The notes below the pieces were generated by a model, which worked only from the letters and a program-made list of their open reading frames with translations, did not search any database and was not told where the DNA came from. Positions 1 through 7,995 of a stretch of 33,244 nucleotides of DNA are shown here, in pieces; within the stretch, counting starts at the first letter, position 1, and each line of letters starts with the position of its first letter. The position numbers and the translations under genes were made by a program. The stretch is taken from assembly GCA_902749685.1 (NCBI GenBank), contig CACVKW010001592.1, positions 1-33,244 of the forward strand. The letters are read 5' to 3'. Source of the stretch: Olavius sp. associated proteobacterium Delta 1. GTDB lineage: Bacteria; Desulfobacterota; Desulfobacteria; Desulfobacterales; JAFDCJ01.

Positions 1-38
1 ATTAACAACCACCCTACATATAAGGAGGATTTTTTTCA

Positions 39-128
39 ATGACTCGTATTATTACTCACTTTATGACTCATTCTAAACCCGTTTTTGGACAAGAGTGGTG
101 TTTTCTAACACCTTATAATTTTCTATAA
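39..128 (+). CDS. Possible 29-residue ORF with a strong ribosome binding site
   Basis: A near-perfect Shine-Dalgarno sequence (AAGGAGGAT at 22-30) lies 8 bases before an ATG that opens a 29-codon frame ending in TAA. Its 3' end overlaps the stop of the convergent kinase fusion gene. The peptide matches nothing I recognise and has no membrane segment. It could be a leader peptide, the remnant of a gene truncated on its 3' side, or chance. The ribosome binding site is the only real support. Confidence 0.2.
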   Translation: MTRIITHFMTHSKPVFGQEWCFLTPYNFL

Positions 129-2035
129 TCCATTATCGCCTGGCGATAAGAGTCGGGAACTCCGACGTCAAATCGGCGCCCTTTGACGATATAACCGCTG
201 AAGCCGTCTTCCTGCCGCAGTCGATCGAGACAAGAGGTTAGCTGAAACTCACCTTTTTCTCTCAGGTTATGGGTGATGTTTTCTTCAAGGTATTTAAAGA
301 TATCCGGTTTGAGGATATATTGGCCAAATAGAGACAGGTAAAATCCCTCTTCTATACCCTCCACCTGTAGGCGAGTTTGGGCATCTTCCATACCGGGTTT
401 TTCGATGAATTCAGTAATTGACAGTATTGATTGGGCATCTTTCCAGATACCCGCCGTACAACCGTAAAGATGAATCTCGTCAGCCGGTGTAACTTTTAAT
501 CCGACCACACTTTCACGTGTCCTTTCATATACCCGCATTAATTGCTGAGCACAGGGCACATCACTATCAGAAGCATAAAGATGATCACCGAGCATTAGCA
601 GAAACGGTTCATTGCCAACCCACTCTTTGGCACAATAGACCGCATGCCCGAAACCATCCTGAGTATCCTGAATGACGAAAGAGATCCGATGCCCGAGTTC
701 AATAATATAATGGAGATATTTCCGGCTCTCCTCCGAAAGTTTATTCACGTTCTCCGGTCGCGGGGGGCAGCAAAAAAAATCTTCGAAAATAGCCTGGTCG
801 TCTTTCTGGACAACCAGACAGATTTCTTCTATGCCTGACCGGATGGCTTCTTCGATGATTGCCATAATCACCGGTTTGGCGCGCCCATCACGGTCGATAA
901 TCGGAAACAATTCCTTTTTCATAGCTTTGGAGGCCGGAAATAGTCGTGTACCGAAGCCGGCAGCTGGAATAACTGCTTTACGAACTTTACGAGTCGATCC
1001 AATGGCAAGCTTCAAACACGGCATGTTAAGATTTTTTTCAAGGATTTTGACGACTTTTTGTTGTGACGTTTCATCTCTGGCAATAAATTGGGCGGAACCA
1101 TCGCCCTGGGAGCCGACCCCTTTGCCTCCGTATATGTATGGCTTAAGGGGGGCGTAGTTAAGAACCTGGTGCAGGACCGGAGCCGTTAACTGGTCCGGAC
1201 TGGCGGGAGCCATGTGTTGATCAAAAAGTGCCTGGGCCTCGTTCATCAGGGCACCGAGTCCGGCAGCATCCCCCTCCTCCAGCATTTTACGTGCACGCGC
1301 ATTAATATCTTTGTTAATCGGTCCCAAATATTCCTGCACGCCAAGCTGCAGTTCATTTTCCGCAAAAGGGTAGCATTGATTTAATTTTTTTAATATTTCC
1401 ATGGTGTCTTTACCGGCGCACAGATCTACAATGACAAAGTAAAAATCATTCGTAACGGAAAGCTCTTCGACATCCGTTTGCTCACCATCGTAAACCATGA
1501 TGATCGGTTTGTTGCCGTAAGCACAGCCTTGATCCATGCGCCCGCATCGTGAGGGAGTCGTAATTTCACCGAGATAGGCGTATTCCATTTCACCGCGTAT
1601 GGTCATTTTCAAATCGTAAATCCGGTTAAACGCACGCGCCACCAGCACACAGATCGCGGCACTGGATGATAGACCTTTTTTGATCGGCAAATCGGTCTGG
1701 GAGTTGTCGATTTCAAGACCGCGGACATGGTAATGCGTCAGCACCTGGTAGGCCACGCCGGCGGCATAACTGAAAAAGCCGCCCTTTTCGGCCTCCTGCA
1801 GAAGCGCGGAACGCTCCATCGGTATCTCAAACGGACCTTCCCGAGAACCCTCATCGGTTGTTGACCACATAATCAACTTTGATGGATGGGGTTTCACATC
1901 CGCATAGATTCCCTGGTTGGTTCCCGCAATAATTGTATACCCCTTTTCAACACTGGCATTGATTCGCCTGTAAGACCCTGCCCAGTCACTGTGTTCACCA
2001 AAAAGACAGATTCGACCCGGAACAAAAAATTTCAT
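113..2035 (-). CDS. Bifunctional GHMP-family sugar kinase / GalU-like nucleotidyltransferase fusion
   Basis: Two enzymes are joined in one 640-residue chain. Residues 1 to about 345 are a GHMP kinase: a galactokinase-like opening (GRICLFGEHSDW, 7-18), the ATP loop GLSSSAA (121-127) and a C-terminal glycine-rich motif near 305-315. From about residue 352 a GalU/UTP-glucose-1-phosphate uridylyltransferase-type domain starts, with AAGFGTRLFPASK (358-370), KKE (373-375), GFGHAVYCAKEW, a GDH motif and a C-terminal RFDVG motif. The expected chemistry is phosphorylation of a free sugar at C1 followed by transfer of a nucleotide to the sugar-1-phosphate, as in a salvage pathway. The sugar and the nucleotide cannot be read from sequence. 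The start is supported by AGGGGA 7 bases upstream. The gene diverges from the epimerase/xylA run. The domain order is opposite to the fucokinase/GDP-fucose pyrophosphorylase Fkp, where the pyrophosphorylase comes first. Confidence 0.88.
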   Translation of the reverse strand: MKFFVPGRICLFGEHSDWAGSYRRINASVEKGYTIIAGTNQGIYADVKPHPSKLIMWSTTDEGSREGPFEIPMERSALLQEAEKGGFFSYAAGVAYQVLTHYHVRGLEIDNSQTDLPIKKGLSSSAAICVLVARAFNRIYDLKMTIRGEMEYAYLGEITTPSRCGRMDQGCAYGNKPIIMVYDGEQTDVEELSVTNDFYFVIVDLCAGKDTMEILKKLNQCYPFAENELQLGVQEYLGPINKDINARARKMLEEGDAAGLGALMNEAQALFDQHMAPASPDQLTAPVLHQVLNYAPLKPYIYGGKGVGSQGDGSAQFIARDETSQQKVVKILEKNLNMPCLKLAIGSTRKVRKAVIPAAGFGTRLFPASKAMKKELFPIIDRDGRAKPVIMAIIEEAIRSGIEEICLVVQKDDQAIFEDFFCCPPRPENVNKLSEESRKYLHYIIELGHRISFVIQDTQDGFGHAVYCAKEWVGNEPFLLMLGDHLYASDSDVPCAQQLMRVYERTRESVVGLKVTPADEIHLYGCTAGIWKDAQSILSITEFIEKPGMEDAQTRLQVEGIEEGFYLSLFGQYILKPDIFKYLEENITHNLREKGEFQLTSCLDRLRQEDGFSGYIVKGRRFDVGVPDSYRQAIMDYRKL

Positions 2036-2518
2036 ACGAAAATCCCCTGTTTATTTCGTCATAGTAAACCCGATCCGATGGGCTACAAAGATAGTAAGCT
2101 CTGCCGGCAATTAAATGCCGCCCTGCTAGTGGGATTAGAATTAGAATAGTGAAATCTCGTTTTCTATAAAGTCTAAGTGACATTGAAACAACTTCAAATT
2201 TCACAGAAAACGTCTTTTATGTCAATATCATCAGCGACAAAAAAATAACATTTGAACTCTTTCCTTTTGGTTTAAACACAAAATTAATATCAAACAACCA
2301 AATTGTACGATTTGGCTAATTTATAAAACCAACAACACTCGATTCTCATTTTATTTCTATATTTTCAGGTATATATACCAAATGGCCACTATAAAGTCAG
2401 TTATCCATGAAACCAAGAAATTGCTTGACATCAGCCTGAATTTTAGTAAAAGTTTACTGAATAAATTAATGATTCGAATTTTCTATAGTATTAATTATAC
2501 ATGGAGGGAGGTGCTGAG
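2036..2518. other. Divergent intergenic region, AT-rich
   Basis: This 483-base gap separates the minus-strand kinase fusion from the plus-strand sugar genes, so promoters for both should lie here. It is AT-rich from about 2150 onward. No RNA gene or convincing ORF is visible. The clearest signal is the promoter/operator candidate near 2425-2458, listed separately. Confidence 0.6.
2425..2458 (+). promoter_or_regulatory. Putative promoter with overlapping palindrome upstream of the sugar operon
   Basis: A consensus -35 hexamer TTGACA (2425-2430) is followed after 16 bases by a weak -10 candidate (TAAAAG, 2447-2452). The perfect inverted repeat AGTAAAAGTTTACT (2445-2458) covers the -10 position, where a repressor would block RNA polymerase. 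The predicted leader to the ATG at 2519 is about 60 bases. The ROK regulator at 7996-9219 is one candidate binder, but nothing in the sequence proves this. Confidence 0.35.
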
Positions 2519-3367
2519 ATGAAATACGGCATGAACTTGTTTCTCTGGTCTGACGATATGCATGATGACATGCTGCCTGTTCTGGCAAAGATAAAAGAAA
2601 TGGGCTATGACGGCGTTGAAGTGCCGGTCTTTGACCTCAATCTAGCTAAATGGCAGACCTGGGCCAACCGCCTGGATGACCTCGGCCTGGCAAGAACTGC
2701 GGTGTCAGTTTGCAATGAGGAGGCCAATCCGATCAGTCAGGATCCGGATATCCGTTCCCAAGGCGTCGATATGCTGAAGCAAACACTGGATTGCTGTCAG
2801 GCTCTGGGTGCATATTCCCTGAATGGACCACTGCATTCCGGCCTGGGTATTTTCAGTGGCAAGGGACCTACGGAGCAGGAATGGGAGTGGGCCGTCGAAA
2901 GTCTCAAAAAAGTTTCTGAACATGCAGGTCATTGCGGTGTGAAGCTCGGCATTGAATTTCTAAACCGTTTTGAAACCTACTTTCTGACCTGCGCGGCCGA
3001 CGCGGTAAAATTCGTTGAAGCCGTGGATCATCCTAACTGTTGTCTGATGTACGACACTTTTCATGCCCACATTGAAGAAAAAGATGTTGCCGGAGCAATC
3101 CGTTCCTGCGCCGATCATCTTATACTGGTTCACACCTCGGAAAATGATCGCAGCACGCCGGGAACAGGAGGTGTGCGCTGGAATACCACCTTTGATACAT
3201 TGAAGGAAATTAACTACGATGGATGGCTGACCATTGAGGCTTTCGGCCAATCACTTGAAGACCTGTCTGCTGCCACAAAGATATGGCGGCGCATGTACGA
3301 AACAGAGGAGCAGCTGGCCGGAGATGGCCTCAAATTTTTAAAGGAAGAGGTTGCCAAGCGCTGGTAA
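2519..3367 (+). CDS. Sugar isomerase/epimerase-like TIM-barrel protein (D-tagatose 3-epimerase superfamily)
   Basis: This 282-residue protein has the AP-endonuclease-2/xylose isomerase-like TIM barrel. The four metal ligands of ketose 3-epimerases are in place: E146 in IEFLNRFE, D179 in YDTFHAHIEE, H205 in HTSENDR and E240 in TIEAF, with R211 in the substrate region. Family members epimerise free ketoses at C3 or act on 3-keto sugars and inosose. The substrate here is unknown. The ATG at 2519 is chosen over an in-frame ATG at 2501 because GGAGGGAGG (2503-2511) precedes it at good spacing. It is first in a plus-strand run with a Gfo/Idh/MocA protein, xylA and xylB, so a role in sugar interconversion ahead of xylose isomerisation is likely. 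Confidence 0.85.
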   Translation: MKYGMNLFLWSDDMHDDMLPVLAKIKEMGYDGVEVPVFDLNLAKWQTWANRLDDLGLARTAVSVCNEEANPISQDPDIRSQGVDMLKQTLDCCQALGAYSLNGPLHSGLGIFSGKGPTEQEWEWAVESLKKVSEHAGHCGVKLGIEFLNRFETYFLTCAADAVKFVEAVDHPNCCLMYDTFHAHIEEKDVAGAIRSCADHLILVHTSENDRSTPGTGGVRWNTTFDTLKEINYDGWLTIEAFGQSLEDLSAATKIWRRMYETEEQLAGDGLKFLKEEVAKRW

Positions 3368-3415
3368 ATGCAAAATCGAAAATTATAATTGCTAAAAATT
3401 GTGAGGAGGAAAACA

Positions 3416-4531
3416 ATGAGTGACATAATAAATATTGCCATTGTCGGTCTAGGGTTTGGTGCCGAGTTTATCCCGATTTACCAGGGGCATCCCCATGCCA
3501 ATTTATATGGTATCTGCCAGCGAACACCGGATAAACTCAATGCGATTGGTGAATCATTTGGGGTGGAAAAAAGATACACGGATTTTGATGAACTGCTGGA
3601 GGACCCTGAGATTGACGCTGTACACATCAACACCCCTATTCCGGACCATGCGCCGCAATCCATCAAGGCTTTAAAAGCCGGCAAACATGTTGCCTGCACC
3701 GTTCCCATGGCAACCTCTGTAGATGAGTGTCAGGAAATTACGCGCCTCAGCCGCGAAACCGGTAAGAAATACATGATGATGGAAACCGTCGTGTACAGCC
3801 GCGAGTTTTTGTTTGTCAAAGAGTTGTATCAAAAGGGGGAACTGGGAAAAATCCAGTTCCTGCAGGCAAGCCATCAGCAGGATATGGATGGTTGGCCGAA
3901 TTACTGGCCGGGATTGCCGCCCATGCACTATGCCACCCATTGCGTGGGACCCTGCCTGGCACTGACCAATGCCATGGCAGAGTATGTGTCCTGTTTCGGC
4001 TCCGGGACAATCAGAGATGAACTGATTCCGGAGTATAATTCTCCATTTGCGGTCGAAACCACTCATATTAAACTGAAAGATTCCGATGTGTGTGCCCGGG
4101 TTTATCGTTCGTTGTTCGATACCGCCCGTCAATACCGCGAAAGTTTTGATGTCTACGGCACCAAGAAAACGTATGAGTGGCCGCTCATCGAGGGTGAAGA
4201 CCCGGTCATCCATTCGGCCAAAAACCCCGAGCCGGAAATCCCCGAACGCGTCAAGGTGCCGGATTACGCCCATCTGCTGCCGGAGCCGATCCGGATGTTC
4301 ACAACCAAAGGCGTTTACGATCTGGATGATCAACAGCACCTGTCTTTCACCCAGGGCGCCGGACACGGCGGATCGCATCCGCACCTGGCGCATGAATTTG
4401 TGATGAGCCTGGTTGAGGGGCGTGAGCCCTTCCCCAATGCCGCCCAATCGGCCAACTGGACGAGTGTCGGCATTTTGGCCCACGAATCGGCTTTAAAAGG
4501 CGGAGAAATCATACGTCTGCCTGAGTTTTGA
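3416..4531 (+). CDS. Gfo/Idh/MocA-family protein with a variant EKP motif
   Basis: The protein has 371 residues from the ATG at 3416, which is preceded by GAGGAGG (3403-3409). An upstream in-frame TTG at 3389 lacks a comparable site. The N-terminal Rossmann fold carries GLGFGAEF (11-18). The usual EKP motif, whose lysine is catalytic in most family members, reads TVP here (T95-V96-P97 in HVACTVPMA). Histidines at H171 and H175 occupy the C-terminal active-site area. The family oxidises or reduces sugars, inositols and their 3-keto forms using NAD(P). Loss of the lysine means either a different proton relay or a non-redox role. From memory, this variant forms a recurring subfamily rather than a sequencing error. 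It lies 48 bases after the epimerase-like gene and is presumably in the same operon. Confidence 0.85.
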   Translation: MSDIINIAIVGLGFGAEFIPIYQGHPHANLYGICQRTPDKLNAIGESFGVEKRYTDFDELLEDPEIDAVHINTPIPDHAPQSIKALKAGKHVACTVPMATSVDECQEITRLSRETGKKYMMMETVVYSREFLFVKELYQKGELGKIQFLQASHQQDMDGWPNYWPGLPPMHYATHCVGPCLALTNAMAEYVSCFGSGTIRDELIPEYNSPFAVETTHIKLKDSDVCARVYRSLFDTARQYRESFDVYGTKKTYEWPLIEGEDPVIHSAKNPEPEIPERVKVPDYAHLLPEPIRMFTTKGVYDLDDQQHLSFTQGAGHGGSHPHLAHEFVMSLVEGREPFPNAAQSANWTSVGILAHESALKGGEIIRLPEF

Positions 4532-4611
4532 TGCAGGTTGAGCCGTTGGACCTTTAAACCCGACCGGTATCGAATGCAAATAGTACACAAGCTAACTGAT
4601 GGGGGTTTAAA

Positions 4612-5925
4612 ATGAATGAATTTTTTCCCAACATTCAACAGACAATACCGTTTGAAGGACCGGATTCAAAAAATCCTTTGGCGTTCAAGTATTACAATTC
4701 TCAGCAGGTCATCGGCCAAAAAACCATGAAGGAGCACCTGAGGTTTTCCGTTGCTTACTGGCACACGTTCAAAGCAAGCGGCATGGATCCTTTCGGCGCG
4801 CCGACCTTTGTCCGGCCCTGGATAAATGCCGCAACTCCGCTGGAGCAGGCTGAATATACCGTGCGGGCGGCCTTTGAATTTGCGCAGAAATTAGGTGCCC
4901 CATTTTACTGCTTTCATGACCGCGACCTGGCTCCCGAAGGCGATACCTTTGCAGAATCCTGCAAAAACTTAGAGGCAATGGTCGCAACAGCCAAGCAGTT
5001 GCAGGAGGAGACCGGTATCAAGCTACTTTGGGGTACGGCCAATCTTTTCGGTCATCCGCGCTATGCCCACGGCGCCGCCTCCAATCCGGATGCCCATGTT
5101 TTTGCCTATGCTGCGGCCCAGGTGAAGCACGCGATAGCCGCGACCAACGAACTCGGCGGAGTCAATTATGTTTTCTGGGGCGGCCGGGAAGGCTATGAAA
5201 CCCTGCTGAACACCGACATGAAGCGCGAGCAGGAACAAATGGCCCGCTTTTTCCATATGGCACTTGAGTATGCCAGACAAATCGGATTTGACGGCCAGTT
5301 CCTGATCGAACCGAAACCCAAAGAACCGGCCAAGCACCAGTATGACTTCGATGCCGCAACCGTCCTCGGTTTTCTGCGTGCTTACGATCTGTACGACACA
5401 TTTAAGCTAAATATCGAAGCCAACCATGCAACCCTGGCCGGCCATACTTTTGAGCATGATTTAACGGTCGCATCGATCGACGGCAAATTGGGCAGCATCG
5501 ATGCCAACGTCGGCGATCCGCTTCTGGGATGGGATACCGACCAGTTTCCCACCGATCCGGCCATGTGCACATTGGCGATGCTGGTCGTGCTGAAACAGGG
5601 CGGCATCGGAAAAGGCGGCTTCAATTTTGACGCGAAACCGCGCCGAGGGTCTTTTGATGAGATTGACTTATTTTACGCCCATATCAGCGGAATGGACACG
5701 TTTGCCCGGGGCCTGCTTGCCGCTCATCAAATTATTGAAGACGAGGTGCTGGATGAATTCATCAAAGAGCGCTACGCCAGTTACACGGACGGCATTGGAA
5801 AACAGATAATGAGCGGTCAGGAAACCTTTGAATCCCTGGAACAATATCTGTTGCAGCAAGGCGATCCGGCCTTTAAGAGCGGACGGCAGGAGATGCTGGA
5901 AAGTATTTTGCATTCATATGTGTGA
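4612..5925 (+). CDS. xylA: Xylose isomerase
   Basis: The enzyme converts D-xylose to D-xylulose in the cytoplasm, and many members also interconvert glucose and fructose. It has 437 residues, the usual length for long (class II) xylose isomerases. The active site is complete: H102 and D105 in FHDRDLAPEG, E233 and K235 in IEPKPKEPAKHQYD, E269 and H272 in NIEANHATLAGH, D297 in SIDANVGD, and D308/D310 in WDTDQFPTD. The ATG at 4612 follows a GGGGG-rich stretch that acts as a modest ribosome binding site. It lies 80 bases after the Gfo/Idh/MocA gene and is followed by xylB after a repeat-filled gap of 412 bases. Confidence 0.97.
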   Translation: MNEFFPNIQQTIPFEGPDSKNPLAFKYYNSQQVIGQKTMKEHLRFSVAYWHTFKASGMDPFGAPTFVRPWINAATPLEQAEYTVRAAFEFAQKLGAPFYCFHDRDLAPEGDTFAESCKNLEAMVATAKQLQEETGIKLLWGTANLFGHPRYAHGAASNPDAHVFAYAAAQVKHAIAATNELGGVNYVFWGGREGYETLLNTDMKREQEQMARFFHMALEYARQIGFDGQFLIEPKPKEPAKHQYDFDAATVLGFLRAYDLYDTFKLNIEANHATLAGHTFEHDLTVASIDGKLGSIDANVGDPLLGWDTDQFPTDPAMCTLAMLVVLKQGGIGKGGFNFDAKPRRGSFDEIDLFYAHISGMDTFARGLLAAHQIIEDEVLDEFIKERYASYTDGIGKQIMSGQETFESLEQYLLQQGDPAFKSGRQEMLESILHSYV

Positions 5926-5930
5926 GGCGA

Positions 5931-6299
5931 AATTCTGGATACTGGATCCGGGATAACGTCAAAGTAACTCCTAAACAGCCTGAATCAGAAGGCCTAATCA
6001 GCTAATAAAATCCAAAACTCAAGCACCAAAATACAAATAAATCTCAAATTACAATATTCAATGTCCAAAACATTTCCCTCAATTGCATCGCATCGTTTCG
6101 CAAATCCAGGTCAGCCGGGGATGATGCCATTGAGTATAACGGCTATCGGTACATTGGTTTGTAATTTTGAATTTGGGGCATTGGTATTTGTTTGAGTTTT
6201 GGTTTTTGGTGCTTGGAATTTTAATGGTTTTCATTAAGCAAGTATATAATGATATATACCTTTAATCGCCAGTACCCAGAAACCAGCATCCAGCATTTG
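5931..6299. repeat. Nested inverted-repeat element between xylA and xylB
   Basis: Most of the 412-base xylA-xylB gap is a composite palindrome. Outer arms are CTGGATACTGGATCC (5935-5949) and the related complement at about 6275-6293. Inner arms, each about 65 bases and imperfect, lie at about 6007-6071 and 6157-6222 and consist of CCAAAACTCAAGCACC-like words. The centre (6072-6156) is more GC-rich and unique. The element codes for nothing visible. It may act as a terminator or RNA-stability structure that lowers xylB expression, or be a degenerate miniature mobile element. No target-site duplication is evident. Confidence 0.6.
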
Positions 6300-6337
6300 T
6301 TCCATCGAGGCATCATATTTTTTAGAAGGGTAAGACT

Positions 6338-7846
6338 ATGTCTAATGATCAATTGTTCATCGGTATCGACAGCGGCACCCAGGGAACAAAGGGCGTTGTT
6401 TTCAGCAGGGAAGAAGGCCGGATCCTGGCTGAAGCCTTCACTGACCATCAGCTTATCGAAAACATCGGCGGGCGGCGGGAGCAGGAACCGGGTTGGTGGA
6501 TTGAGGCCTGTTCCACCGTCATCGGCCGATTGCTGGAACAAAGCAATGTATCCAGGGATATGATTTGTGCCATTGGCGTCTCCGGCCAGCAACACGGAAT
6601 GGTACCGCTTGACGCCCGCGGTGCAGTGATCCGCCCGGCAAAGCTGTGGTGTGACACGGAAACATCTCCCCAATGTGAGCAAATTACCGCACGGATCGGA
6701 AGCCCTGAAAAAGTCATCGAATTAATCGGCAATTCAGTTGCGGCCGGCTTTACCGCATCCAAGATTCTCTGGTTAAAGCAGCACGAGCCGCAAAGTTATG
6801 AACGGCTTGCAACAGTTCTTCTGCCCCACGATTACATCAACTACTGGCTGACAGGGGAAAAGAAAACGGAGTTCGGGGATGCTTCCGGTACGGCATATTT
6901 TGATGTCAAAACCCGTACCTGGTCGGAGGCTATCATAAACGCAATCGATGATTCCGGTAACCTGCTACAATGCTTACCCGAGCTAATCCCTTCGGATAAG
7001 CCTGTTAGTCACATCCGGTCGGAAATTGCCGATCAGTTTGATCTCAACCCGGATGTGCTGGTGTCCTCAGGGGGGGGCGATAACATGATGGCTGCCATCG
7101 GTACCGGCAATGTGTCTCCCGGTGTCGTGACGACCAGTCTGGGAACCTCCGGTACTATCTATTCTTATTCCGATGTGCCGATTATCGATCCAAACGGAGA
7201 GCTGGCTGCCTTTTGCTCCAGCAGCGGCGGGTGGCTGCCGCTGGTGTGCACGATGAACGTGACGGTTTCGACCGAACTGACCCGGGACCTGCTGGGTCGG
7301 AGCCTGGCCGATCTGAATCAGCTGGCATCCTCTGCACCACCGGGTGCGGAAGGCATTCTGTTGCTTCCATATTTTAATGGAGAGAGAACGCCGGCTCTGC
7401 CGAATGCAACGGCCGGCTTTTTCGGACTGACAAGCACAAATTATAATGCGGCCAATATTGCCCGATCTTCCATGGAGGGTGCGACCCTGGGATTGCGCTA
7501 CGGCCTGGAGGTTTTAAAGCAGCAGGGACTCACGCCGACCGAAGTACGCCTGGTCGGCGGCGGAGCCAAGAGCCCGCTCTGGCGTCAAATAGTGGCCGAC
7601 GTGTTCAACTGCCCGGTCGTCTGTCCGGAATCTTCGGAGGCCGGTGCGGTGGGAGCTGCCCTGCAGGCCATGTGGTGTTATATCCGTCAAAAGGAAGGTG
7701 ACATCTCGATCGTCGAGCTCACGGATCGATATATCACGCTGGATGAATCCACCCGTGCCGTGCCAAATACATCGACCGTAGCGCAATATGCAGCGGTTTA
7801 TCAAAATTACCTGAAATTGAACGACGTCATGAGGCCGTTCTGGTAA
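6338..7846 (+). CDS. xylB: Xylulokinase
   Basis: The enzyme phosphorylates D-xylulose with ATP to D-xylulose 5-phosphate, the entry point to the pentose phosphate pathway. It has 502 residues, normal for the FGGY carbohydrate kinase family. The N-terminal phosphate loop is IGIDSGTQGTKG (8-19), SGQQHGMV (82-89) is characteristic of xylulokinases, the catalytic aspartate is D248 in GGGDNM, and the C-terminal ATP-site motif GGGAKSPLWRQIVAD is present. GAAGGG at 6326-6331 precedes the ATG. It completes the xylose pathway with xylA, although the intervening repeat element may separate their transcripts. Confidence 0.95.
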   Translation: MSNDQLFIGIDSGTQGTKGVVFSREEGRILAEAFTDHQLIENIGGRREQEPGWWIEACSTVIGRLLEQSNVSRDMICAIGVSGQQHGMVPLDARGAVIRPAKLWCDTETSPQCEQITARIGSPEKVIELIGNSVAAGFTASKILWLKQHEPQSYERLATVLLPHDYINYWLTGEKKTEFGDASGTAYFDVKTRTWSEAIINAIDDSGNLLQCLPELIPSDKPVSHIRSEIADQFDLNPDVLVSSGGGDNMMAAIGTGNVSPGVVTTSLGTSGTIYSYSDVPIIDPNGELAAFCSSSGGWLPLVCTMNVTVSTELTRDLLGRSLADLNQLASSAPPGAEGILLLPYFNGERTPALPNATAGFFGLTSTNYNAANIARSSMEGATLGLRYGLEVLKQQGLTPTEVRLVGGGAKSPLWRQIVADVFNCPVVCPESSEAGAVGAALQAMWCYIRQKEGDISIVELTDRYITLDESTRAVPNTSTVAQYAAVYQNYLKLNDVMRPFW

Positions 7847-7890
7847 TGAGTCAACTTTTTTGGAGACTATCTATGTCTATTTGCGCCAAA

Positions 7891-7985
7891 TTGAGGGATT
7901 TGGGAATTGAGGAATTGAGGGATTAAAGGATAAAATCAACAATTTAAAAGAGATAGAATTCATTCAATTCCTGAATTCCTGAATT
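7891..7985. repeat. Inverted repeat of short GAATTGAGG-type words between convergent genes
   Basis: The left arm (7891-7925) is a run of GGGATT and GAATTGAGG words. The right arm (7957-7985) is the complement, with AATTCCTGAATTCCTG words. It sits between the 3' ends of xylB and the ROK gene. A bidirectional terminator role is plausible from position, but the stems are imperfect and AT-rich. Confidence 0.5.
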
Positions 7986-7995
7986 AGGCCCGTGT

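Noticed and set aside
3671..4483. 270-codon minus-strand frame opposite the first Gfo/Idh/MocA gene
   Set aside because: Antisense shadow of a well-supported gene; the product has no recognisable family motifs.
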